Source: Cynocephalus volans (lineage: Eukaryota > Chordata > Mammalia > Dermoptera > Cynocephalidae). From it: a stretch of 64,000 nucleotides of DNA. Made by a program: the position numbers and the translations under genes. Below, one piece after another: positions 9,211 to 17,771 of the stretch. The notes beneath the pieces are model-generated. The model saw only the letters and a list, made by a program, of their open reading frames with translations, was not told the DNA's origin and did not search any database. Position 1 is the first letter of the stretch. Each line of letters begins with the position of its first letter. The DNA is taken from the NCBI RefSeq assembly GCF_027409185.1, contig NC_084463.1, forward strand, positions 162,603,869-162,667,868. The letters are read 5' to 3'.

Positions 9211-9675
9211 TGTAGAGCTAAGGCTGGGTCTGGAGCTCACAGACCCCTCAAGCCCATTGTCCAGACTGGGTCACAAACCCTTCACACGCAGGTCTATGAG
9301 CTAGGTAACCAGAAAAAAGGTCCTTAGAGCCTTGGTTGAAGAAAGAGCAGTCTGTATTGAACACAAACGTCTAAGAGCTAAGCAGTCTAAAAAGAAACTC
9401 AGAAACTCAACTGCTACCAGCAAAGTCCAAAGAAAAACTAAGCAGCTGCCAGCAAAGTAAACATGCTCTATTTTCAGAGGCAAGCTCTCTGCCAGCCAGC
9501 TGCTGCTTCACAAACTGAAGAACACACAAGAGTAGCAACAAAACTGAAAAGATACATGGGCACACATGCGCACTAACTCCACCCACACACAACTTGTTTA
9601 CAAAGAATGTGCTGCACCACCCCCAACCAGACCTGAGGTGAGGGGGCCTGACTAAACTACTCTATTTTCCTCACA
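9211..9675 (-). mobile_element. 5' LTR of the gag-pro ERV
   Basis: 465-bp LTR bounded by TGTAGAGCTAAGG and TTTTCCTCACA on the plus strand, collinear with the solo LTR at 5672-6231 apart from the SINE in that copy. Sense orientation is minus because gag and pro follow on its left side. Confidence 0.88.
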
Positions 9676-9897
9676 GAGAGTGAGCACATTAAAATGCTCT
9701 TGCCATGTTCGCCATGTGACACTCTGCATCACCATGGGACTCTGCAGAGACTCCCCACGAAGAAGAAGGCCCTTACCTGATGTGCCCCTTGACCTTGGAC
9801 TTCCCAACCTCCAACACTGTAAGAAATAAATTTTATTTCTTTATACATTACCCAACTTCACGTATTCTGTTTTAAGCAACAGAAAACAGACTAATAC

Positions 9898-10300
9898 AGC
9901 CAGAAAGTAGGAAAGTGCTAAAAAATAAAACAAACACAATGATGGGGGTATGTCAAAGTGTTGCTGGTCTAACTGAAAGACTTTCCAATGGACATCTATC
10001 TGTTTATCTGTCCATCTGTCTATCTACAGATATAGAATCCGTTTGTCTGGAGAACCCTGACTAACACATAAGGAAAGCTGGGTATGGGGCATATGGGAAT
10101 TATCTGCACTATTTTCACAATAATTCTGTAAACCGAAAACTATTCTAAAATGAAATAAGTGGATGTAATACTTCGACCTGGGTGTATTACATGTAAAAAT
10201 TTATTAAGCTGTACACTTAAGGTGTATAAACCTTACTGAATGCAGATTATAATCAACATATATACATTTTTGGAGGTGGGAGAGTGTACACAAGATTTGG
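9898..10300. mobile_element. Fragmented old repeats including an L1 3' end
   Basis: 10080-10270 has the L1 3'-end text ATCTGCACTATTTTCACAATAATTCTG, CTATTCTAAAATGAA and a GTGTATTACATGTAAAAATT segment in plus orientation. 10010-10070 looks like a fragment of another interspersed repeat (TCTGGAGAACCCTGACTAA). Boundaries are approximate. Confidence 0.5.
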
Positions 10301-11230
10301 GGAAGCTGTGGGCACTTCTGGTTTTAACAGACATACCTACAGCTGCTTAAGACCATCCCACCAGCTGCCCTCAGTGCCCAACTGCAGCCTGCCAGGCTGA
10401 GGACTGGGGAGGTGAATGAGGCTGACCCTGAGCGGGGTTCTGGTTTCCTCTGGCTCATGTCTATCCCTCACCCCCAGGCCCTGCAGAGGGGACAGACAGC
10501 CTCTCTTAGGTTCTGTGCTGCTCTGAGGGTGGTGGGAAGGAGAGTGGGCCGTGGCTGCCAGAGAAGCCACTGGGGCTGGGCCACTCATCCTCATCCCCAG
10601 GCCTGCCAGATTGGCAGGAGAGATCACCTAATTGGGGATCAAGGATTAATTGGGATCTGCCGGGCGAGTGGTGCTGAGGTTGCTGCAGCCAGACCTGGCA
10701 CCTCTGCATCTGGGATCTGGGCTGGGCAGGGTACTGGTGGCTGCCTGCCTGCTCTGTCCCAGGGCCACCTTGTTGGCAGGAGTGATGTGAGGACTGGACG
10801 CTGAGAGCTCCCACCCCTTCTTGACCAGGAAGGTCAGGGCTTGTCCTCCCTCCCAGCTGTAGATCAGGCCCTTGCCATGAACCTGCCATGGCAGGAGCTG
10901 TAGATCAGGCCCTTGCCATGGTTAGAAGAGGCTGAGACCCGCCCCAGGTCCACCCTGATCCTGGGGCGCCCACCCTGGTTGACACTGTTGTTTCAGAGTC
11001 CCCAGGCCTGGGTGCAAGTCCCACGTTACTTCATACTAATTGTGTGTGACTTGATGCCAGTCCCTCCTCCTCTTGGAGCCTTCTGGTGCTAGGCAAAGGG
11101 GCTGGACTAAGCTGGGGGCAATAGGGAATCACGGCCCGTTCCTGAACAGGAGTGTGACAAAATGCAGGTGGCATTTTAAAGAGAACAGTCTGACAGTGTG
11201 TGGGGAGAGAGGGCAGTGGGGCTGCATGAC
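10301..11230. other. Intergenic downstream of CABP2, with a small tandem duplication
   Basis: No gene recognised; overlapping frames on both strands are GC by-products. GCTGTAGATCAGGCCCTTGCCATG is present twice, near 10856 and 10898, about 42 bp apart, around a palindromic CCTGCCATGGCAGG. Confidence 0.5.
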
Positions 11231-11643
11231 CCCTAGCAGGTATGGATGTTTGTGTCCCTTCCAAAATTCACATTGAAACTTAGTCCTCAATGCAACAGTG
11301 TTACAAGCTGGGGCCTTAAGGAGATGATTTGGCCATGGGGGCTCCACTCTTACGGACAGGATTAGTGCCTTATAAGAGGGCCAGAGGGAACTAGCTAGGC
11401 TCTTTTGCTCTTTCTGCTCTCCCACCAGGTGTGGACACAGCGTTCAACCCCTCTGGAGGCTCTGAAGGAAGCAGTGCTCCAGACACCACCTCAGAAGCAG
11501 ACCAGGCCCTCACCAGACACTGAACCTGCCTGCACCTTGATCTTGGACTTCCCAGCCTCCATAACTGTAAGCAATAAATTTATGCTGTTTATAAATTACC
11601 CAGCCTAAGGTATTTTGTTATAGCATCAGGGACGGCCTAAGAC
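11231..11643 (+). mobile_element. MaLR (MST-like) solo LTR
   Basis: Plus-orientation LTR text in order: GGATGTTTGTGTCCC, AAATTCACATTGAAACTTAG, GGATTAGTGCCTTATAAGAG, CTTGATCTTGGACTTCCCAGC, GTAAGCAATAAATTTATGCTG (LTR poly(A) signal) and GGCCTAAGACAC. Confidence 0.8.
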
Positions 11644-12439
11644 ACTTGGCCTCTTGGTTTCCTCATTCTGGAGAATGGGGCTGGGGCAGGCTTGGCATGG
11701 GGAGACGTGTCACATGGGTCCTCCAGGTTGCAGACACTGAGACGAAGTTAGGAATGCAAAAGGGACAAAGGGGGAGAAGCAAGACTGTGCAGGAGAACCT
11801 CTGATTCGAGGCACCTCTGACCACACCTTGTCTGACCCAAAGGGAACTCAGGGCAAAGACTGCCCATTAATGGAGCTTCGTGTTTGGCAGAAATGTCCAG
11901 GTTCTAGTCCCCGCGGCTGTGCTCAGTCAGTGGCTGGGGGCTCCCGGGAGGAGGGAGTGTCAGCCCGAAAGCTGAGGAATGTCCTGAAGAGCCGACAGCA
12001 GAGCCATTCAGCTGTCTAACTCACTCCTCAAAGCTGGACAGCAAGTTCTGGAAGGGAGCTGTGAGCAGCACAGCTCCGAGGCTGCTGCAGGAGCCAGCGA
12101 GGTCAGCCCAGGGAAAGCCCTCGGTGGACGGGCTCTCTCCAGCCTCCAGTGCAATCACTGAGCTGGCAGGAGCCATTCCCAGCACGAGCGGCAGGGACAG
12201 CAGAGGCCAACACACGCTGGAGCTGGGGAGAGCAGGCTGGGCTTGCTCATCGGGGGTGTCTCCTGACACTTGCTCTGGGCTGGCCCCAGGATCCAGACAG
12301 GAAGAAGAGAGGGTCCCCACTCACCTGGACCTCACAATCGAGGGGGCTTGTGGTCCATGAGGACAGCCCCAGGACTTGACTTTTGGGGGCCAAATACTGG
12401 TGCCTCCAGGATAAGCAAGTGAGCTGCAAAAGCCATCTC

Positions 12440-12655
12440 CCCAGGCTCAAAGATACTTTATTGTCAGAGAAACAGAGATGGGGCAGAGGGTCTTATTGGA
12501 GGGCGGGGAGAAGGCAGGTGAGGACACTGTACACAGGCAGGATGGAGAGCAGAGAGGGAGGGGCCAGCCGGAGGTGACGGGCCTCAGGGAACGCTCTGGT
12601 GGGCAGAGGCTGTGGTTCTCGAGTCCCGTCTGCTGCCTCCAGCTTCTGCACCGGC
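12440..12655 (-). other. CABP2: CABP2 3' UTR and poly(A) signal
   Basis: An AATAAA on the minus strand at 12457-12462 lies 194 nt past the stop codon. The transcript probably ends near 12440. No repeat intervenes. Confidence 0.75.
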
Positions 12656-15600
12656 TCAGCGAGACATCATTCGCACAAACTCTGCCAGGACAAAGCCAAG
12701 GTTTTGGGTCTGCTCTTCGGACTGCACTAGGGATGGGGCCAGCTTGCGGGCTTTGGGGTGGGTGGGAGTGTGGCTGAGGGGAGGGCTTTCGAGGGCATCC
12801 CCTGGATCTGGTAGGGAATGGGCCTCAGGGCCGGGAAGAGGGGGCTTTGTCTTGTGGACAAAATACCCTTGTAACTGAACCTGTTTTCCTCTTTGCTCTG
12901 GCCAGTAGGAAGCTCAGAAGCAACGTTGAGGCCTTCTTCGGGGGATGCATGTTTACATACTGACTTTATCGTGTTTTCCCTTTAGGGGAATGCAGCACGG
13001 AGGAGCGGGGCTCGCGTTCAGGTCGCCCACACTCAAATCTTGCTCCATCTGCTTCCTTTTCCTAAGCACCTAAGCTTTCCTGAGAACTGACTTTCTCGTC
13101 CCTTCCTCCTGGGCTCTCGGCGATGATTAAGCAGGGAACACTGGCCGGCACGGGGATCCAAGCCCTTGACCTTGGTGTTCCCGGGCTGCATTCTAACTCT
13201 AACCAACTGAGCTAACGGTGCTGTTTCTTTATCTGCGGGGAGGGCGGTACCTTCGAAGTCGACCAGGCCGTCGCCATTGAGGTCGATGTCGTGGAGGATC
13301 TCGTCCACCTCCCGCTGGCTCAGGCGCTCCCCCAGGAGGGCCTTGAGCGCCGCCCGGAGCTCGCCCACGCTGATGCAGCCGTCCTGGTTGGTGTCGAACT
13401 GTGGCGGCGTTGGCCGTGGCGCTGGGTCACCGACCGGGCCACCCAGCTCAGCCCCACTCGCTGCAGACTCGCCGCCCCCTCCCGCCCCTGCCCGCGGCCG
13501 CACCTCCCGGAAGGCGTCCCGCAGCTCCCGGACGCCGATCATGTCCGCAGTCTCTGCCAGCAGCTTGGGGCCCATCAGTTCCACGAAGTCTTCAAAGTCC
13601 ACCTTCCCGCCACCTGGGAAGAGACCCAGGGCACCAGACAGCCCTGCCCAGCCCCTGTCCCTCCCTCCGCTGCCCTCCCCTCTGCCCCAGGCCAGCTCCC
13701 CTCTTGCCTCACCAAATGCACCCTTCTCTCCCTCTGTCACCAAAGGCTGGGTCATCTGTATTTCCTGCTGGGAATCACCCTCCAAACAAGGCACAGATTT
13801 GGCCAAAGGTGAAAGGAAAATCACTCTCAAAACTTCTTGGAGCTTTCCTTAATTTTCCTGTGGAGTTCGGTTGGATTCAAGGTCTGGCTCAAGGGCCAGC
13901 CCGTGGCTCACTCGGGAGAGTGTGGTGCTGATAACACCAAGGCCATAGGTTTGGATCCCATATAGGGATGGCCGGTTCGCTCACTGGCTGAGCGTGGTGC
14001 TGACAACACCAAGTCAAGGGTTAAGATACCCTTAGCAGTCATCTTTAAAAAAAAAAAAAAAAAGTTCTGGCTCCAATGAACTTGCTGTGTGACCTTAGAC
14101 AAGTGAGTCAACTGTTCAGAGACTCAATTTTCTCATCTGTAAAATGGGAATCATGGTGCTTGCCCCACCCACCTCATAGAGGATGGGGAGACTCTCCAGA
14201 GGCAGAGATCTTGCCTTGAGAATGACCAAGGTCCTGGGCTCTGGACCAGTTACCTCTGTGCCTGGGCTGCCCGGCTCTCCTGGCCCTGACTAGGGCATCT
14301 GGAGAACTGGGGGTCGGGGTGGGTCTGAGGCACATACTGATTTGCTGGGAGATCTCGATGAGCTCCATTTCGGTGGGCATGTAGCCCAGTGTCCGCATGC
14401 AGGCGCCCAGCTCCCGGTAGCTGATGTAACCGTCCCGGTCTCGGTCAAACTCCTGGAAGGCGACCTGTAGCTCTGCCGGGCAGGGTGGGGTCAGTCCTTC
14501 CCCCGCATCCCCCTGGATCCTGGCCTGGACCAGCCCACCCTTCTCCCCTGGGTTCAATCATTCCCTCCTTATGAACATCCATTTCCCTTTGCTGCCTCTG
14601 AGCCAGTGCACGTGTTCTTCTTTTATTTATTCTTTCAGCAAATATTTAAGGAGCATCTACTATGTGCCAAGCTCTGCTCTAGGCACTGGGTTTACGGCAG
14701 TGAACTTTAAAAAAGAAAAAGAAAGAGGGAGAAGCAAATCCCTGACCTCACATTCTGGAATACTCACTCTCCCCTCCTCTTTGGTCCTACGTCACCTACT
14801 CAAGGAAGTCTTCCCTTTAAATTTGTTTTCTTCCAAAATAAATAAATAAATAATAAATAAATAGCTTTGTTCTCTGACAGCCCGTTTGTTCATTTCCTTC
14901 AGAGCACTTGACACCGTTTATACTTGTAGCTGACATTGACATCTGTCTGCAGAGCGCGTGAGCCATATCTACCTAGTTTCCCGGTGCTCAGCACAGGGCC
15001 AGGCACACAGTGGGCACCCAAGAAGCATCAGCTGAATGAACAAATATAAAAAGGACCCTGTGACCCACCTGGTGATTGGTGGTGGCAGTGAGGAATGTCT
15101 GTCAGTTCCTCCCTGCTCAGTCTGGTCCCCACCTCCCCAAACCCTGCAGCCTTCCTCTTGCACTTCGTTCCTCCTAGAGACTGCCCAGGCCCCTACTCGA
15201 TGTCCCACACCCTGTGTCCCCTACTCCATGCCCACCCCTCCAGGGAAGTAGTTCCTTCTCAAACACTTTACCTTCAATTTCCTCAGGCCGCAGCTCCCGG
15301 TCCTGAAGGGGCACAGAAGGGTTAGGAATTCTCTGGATCACCCAGGCACCTGCCCCCTTCCTTCTTGTTCCTTGGGGCTCCCACCCAGCCCTGCACCCCA
15401 CGTGCACGCACAGGGCCTGTGTCTGTCTGACACTGCTTGGACCTGATTCCCACCCAGTCCTGCTCACTGGCCTGGCCATCTTGGGTGCCCCCTTCCCCGC
15501 TGCCTGCCCGGGTCTCTTCTAGGGCAGGGAGCTCCTTTTGCCAGAGGTTGATCTGGGGGTTGGGCAGAACCTCAGACGTGATCCTGCTGGCCTCAATGTC

Positions 15601-16681
15601 ACTGTATGTCTCTCTGGGTGTCTCTCTGCTCCTTTCCTGGGGGCCCTGCTGCCTCCCTGGCCCATCCCCTTGGTGGCTGTTTCTGATGTTTCTCTGGTCT
15701 GCCCCTGTGGCTCTTTCCTGGCATGTCTCCCTATTGCTCCCTGCCCCTTTCTGCCCTCACCCCTGCATCTGTGTGCCTTTGCTCTGAAGTCCCCACTCAA
15801 TCCTCTCCCCCCTATTCAAGAAGAGGCAAAGTGAAGGGACAAGGGCTGGTGGGCTGCAGGTGGGTGGCCGTACATACGAGTTGGGTGGCGGCAATGCTGG
15901 GCCGCAGGAAGATGCAGGCTGGCCCCACCAGGCTGCTGAGCACTGAGTAGCCCTGGACGCCCTGCCCGGGGCCCTCCTGATCCTTGGGGCTGGGGCTGGG
16001 GTTGCGGCTGTGGCGGGAGCCCCCTGGGGGGGAGCCAGGCCAGTGCCAGGGGTCCTGCAGCAGAGCCAGCTGTGAGCTGGGCAGTGCCGCTGAGCACTGG
16101 GCCTGACTGCCCCCGCCCCCAACTCATCAGCCGCTTCTCTCTTTGGAACCCAGCACAGGACAGTGGGAAAGGAGCTCAGGGTGTACGGGACCTTCACCCG
16201 TTAACACTTTAGGCTGGAAGGGTTCATCCCCTAACTGTTCAGTTGGGCAAACCGAGGCCAAGAAAAGGCAAGGGACTTGGCCAAAGTCACTGAGAAAGCC
16301 AGTGGCAGAGCAAGACCTCCTGCTCCGCTCTGTGTCTCCCATGTCAGGGCTGGCTGGCAGGGAGCAGGGCCTCTGTAGTAGGGACGGGGCGGGCAGATGG
16401 GTAGCCAGGGGGCTGGTGAGCTTGGCACAGGAGACCCAGTCTCTATGCGCCAAGACCAGGACAGATCAGAGTCTGAGGGTTTCTAGGAAAAGATCTCGTT
16501 TGGGGCAGTGAGCAACCAGCCCTTCCGCCCCACTTCCCCCCTGCAACCCCACCCGGCCCTCACAGGACTCTACCCACCCACCTGGCCCTTCAGGACCTAG
16601 TCCAGCCGCCTGCCTTGGCTTCTCCCCCAGCCCTCATACCTTAGGCCCCCGGCGTCGGGGCCGCTTGGCACAGTTCCCCAT
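12656..16681 (-). CDS. CABP2: CABP2, calcium-binding protein 2, seven coding exons, complete
   Basis: Exons on the minus strand: 16640-16681, 15878-16054, 15272-15302, 14338-14472, 13504-13613, 13251-13398, 12656-12681. All junctions are GT/AG and phases close to 669 nt (222 aa plus stop; human about 220). The start [14 protein letters not shown] carries an N-myristoylation Gly2. EF1 is residues 93-104 ([12 protein letters not shown]). EF2 (about 130-141) is degenerate, as usual for CaBPs. EF3 is 167-178 ([12 protein letters not shown]). EF4 is 204-215 ([12 protein letters not shown]), whose last Glu codon is split between exons 6 and 7. It ends FVRMMSR. CaBP2 is a calmodulin-like regulator of Cav1 channels in inner hair cells and is expressed in retina; human loss causes DFNB93 deafness. 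SINEs sit in introns 4 and 6. Identity certain. Confidence 0.97.
13143..13222 (-). mobile_element. Monomer SINE in CABP2 intron 6
   Basis: Reverse tRNA-Ile-like text GGCACGGGGATCC, AAGCCCTTGACCTTGGTGTT and CTAACCAACTGAGCTAAC. It ends only about 28 bp from the donor of exon 6, so it lies very close to the splice site. Poly(A) end not clear. Confidence 0.8.
13893..14061 (+). mobile_element. Dimer tRNA-Ile SINE in CABP2 intron 4
   Basis: Full two-unit element: GGGCCAGCCCGTGGCTCACTCGG start, CCCATATAGGGATGGCCGG linker, second unit, GCAGTCATCTTT and an A tail. TSD AAGGTCTGGCTCAA (13879-13892) and AAGTTCTGGCTCCAA (14062-14076). Confidence 0.9.
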
Positions 16682-17046
16682 GGGCCCCCGAACCATGCCA
16701 GGCCCGGAGGCCCCCGGGGTGGCCCGGGGCGGGGCCTCAGCAGATGCTGTTGGCTTCTGCCAGCCCCCAGCTGCTCCCAGTGAGAGCCTGGGAGTACTGC
16801 AGGGATTTTCCTAGGGTTTTGCGGGCAGAACTGTGGGCGGGTGGGCAGGCGGGGGGCCCTGGGCCCAGGGGCTTGGGTCCTAATCCGAGATTATCTCTGA
16901 GCATCTCCACTGGTGAGGGGGGCCACTAGGGGCCCAAGGCCCCCTGGAAGGCATAGCCTCCCCACGCCTCCTCCCAAGGGTCTTCCAGACACCCGCTCTC
17001 CAGCACACTTCTCCCCCCACCCCTGCCCCTAATCTCTGCCAATCAG
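16682..17046 (-). promoter_or_regulatory. Candidate CABP2 promoter with CRX/OTX-like sites
   Basis: Upstream of the MGNC start. An inverted pair TAATCCGAGATTA is at 16881-16893, about 200 bp from the ATG; TAATCC is the core recognised by CRX and OTX2, which drive photoreceptor and bipolar-cell genes. A further TAATCT (17030-17035) lies next to CCAATCAG (17039-17046). There is a GC-rich segment at 16700-16740 and 16830-16860. Transcription start not determined; the link to retinal expression is inference. Confidence 0.5.
16694..16696 (-). other. CABP2: In-frame upstream ATG of CABP2
   Basis: An ATG 15 nt upstream of the MGNC start is in frame with no stop between, giving MVRGP before MGNC. 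Starting here would bury Gly2 and prevent N-myristoylation. Start choice therefore decides membrane anchoring. I chose MGNC because the family uses it. Confidence 0.6.
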
Positions 17047-17283
17047 GAGATTTCATGATTTCATGTCTTCACAGCAGGGCCTGGGTCCTGGGAGGAGGAA
17101 GTGGTGCCAGTGTGCCAGGGCAAGCTGGGTCTCTGTCCCCTCAGAACAGCAGCCAATGCCAGGTGATCTGAACATGGCAGACCCTCCCCCACTGTCTTGC
17201 AGGGAGAGGAGGTGACCTCAGCCTAGCCCAGAAAGCCCCTGCTCCTCCCTGTCAGGACCCCAGCTCGGCCCAGGGCACCCCAC

Positions 17284-17355
17284 CTCAGAGCACTGCCCAG
17301 CCTGCTTGTCCTTGGCATCCCCGGCCTGGACCAGCCCCTGGTTCTTGTACAGGAG
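17284..17355 (-). CDS. Candidate alternative exon C (24 codons)
   Basis: Acceptor CACCCTTTAG and donor GTGGGG bound 72 nt that are open in phase 0: LLYKNQGLVQAGDAKDKQ and six more residues. It would join CABP2 exon 2 or 3 in frame. Together the three candidates add 102 residues. Confidence 0.38.
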
Positions 17356-17446
17356 CTAAAGGGTGCCAAATCTGGGTGCTGTGGGTGGCAGCAGGGTGCA
17401 GCAAGGACTGAGGTGGGGACGGAGCACCTCTCTGGCCTCCACTGAC

Positions 17447-17515
17447 CATCTGGATGACCCCTCCATCAACATACATGTCCTGGATCCCCCCACTGGACCG
17501 GGCCCTAGGTCTGCA
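17447..17515 (-). CDS. Candidate alternative exon B (23 codons)
   Basis: Flanked by an acceptor CTCTGCAG and a weaker donor GTCAGT. Open in phase 0 for exactly 69 nt, ending GGIQDMYVDGGVIQM. Lies between the candidate first exon and candidate exon C and keeps the same phase. The short hydrophobic/acidic motif is not known to me. Confidence 0.35.
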
Positions 17516-17606
17516 CTGCAGAGGCCCCCAATTGGGGTGTGGCATCCTGGCTGTTCCCTCATGGTCCCCTCACTTGAGGATGGCCCCACACCCTGGCCTC
17601 TTTTAC

Positions 17607-17771
17607 CTGTCCATAGGCCGCTTGCACCTGGGCCTCAAGCTCCTGGAGGAGTGCCTGCCGCCTGGTGGCTGCTGGGCTGGTGGGGGCCTGGCTGGTTCCT
17701 GGAGTGCCCTCAGAGGGGTTGGGGTCCCCCGAGAGGAGATTGCCATCTGCTGGGCTCTGGGGCAGGGCCAT
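17607..17771 (-). CDS. Candidate alternative first coding exon of CABP2 (55 codons)
   Basis: Minus-strand ATG at 17769-17771 opens 55 codons, MALPQSPADGNLLSGDP to LLQELEAQVQAAYGQ. It ends in CAG followed by GTAAAAG, a good donor, in phase 0. The segment is Pro/Ser/Thr-rich with a short helical, charged end. CABP2 exons 2 and 3 both begin in phase 0, so it could splice into either without shifting frame. This resembles the alternative long N-termini known for CABP1 (caldendrin). It could instead belong to an unrecognised gene or be chance. Not recognised by sequence. Confidence 0.45.

Larger units (their letters stand above)
7418..9675 (-). mobile_element. Internally deleted endogenous retrovirus (LTR-gag-pro)
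   Basis: Sense is the minus strand. The 5' LTR is 9211-9675 (465 bp), followed by leader, gag and pro. Pol, env and nearly all of the 3' LTR are missing; only about 20 bp of LTR end remains at 7418-7437, joined directly to pro. Flanks GCGAG and GAGAG are a 5-bp TSD with one mismatch inside the MaLR LTR. Gag and pro share one reading frame and are separated by a single UAG at 7837-7839. Defects include an in-frame UGA at 8350-8352, a probable frameshift near 8810 and an altered protease active site. Non-functional relic. Confidence 0.88.
6842..9897 (+). mobile_element. MaLR (MST-like) LTR, interrupted by three later insertions
   Basis: LTR segments are 6842-6889, about 7116-7179, about 7280-7417 and 9676-9897. 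They read TGCTATGGGTTGAATGTGTCCCC at the start, the GGTGGGAAATCCGATTATGG block, then GCCCTTACC/CTTGGACTTCCCAACCTCC and a GACTAATACA end. The flanks GGCAG (6837-6841) and GCCAG (9898-9902) are a 5-bp TSD with one mismatch. Insertions inside it are an L1 3' end, a SINE and a retroviral element, each listed separately. Confidence 0.8.

Noticed and set aside
13033-13830. Single 265-codon minus-strand frame containing EF-hand text
   Set aside because: It reads through introns of CABP2. The spliced exons give a coherent CaBP2 protein, so the unspliced frame is not the product.
13277-13931. Three overlapping plus-strand frames of 173-191 codons
   Set aside because: They are antisense shadows of CABP2 exons 5 and 6, whose GC-rich codons leave the other strand open.
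17447-17589. Other frames over candidate exon B
   Set aside because: Only the phase-0 reading with the CTCTGCAG acceptor stays open and matches the phases of the neighbouring candidates; alternative acceptors give early stops.
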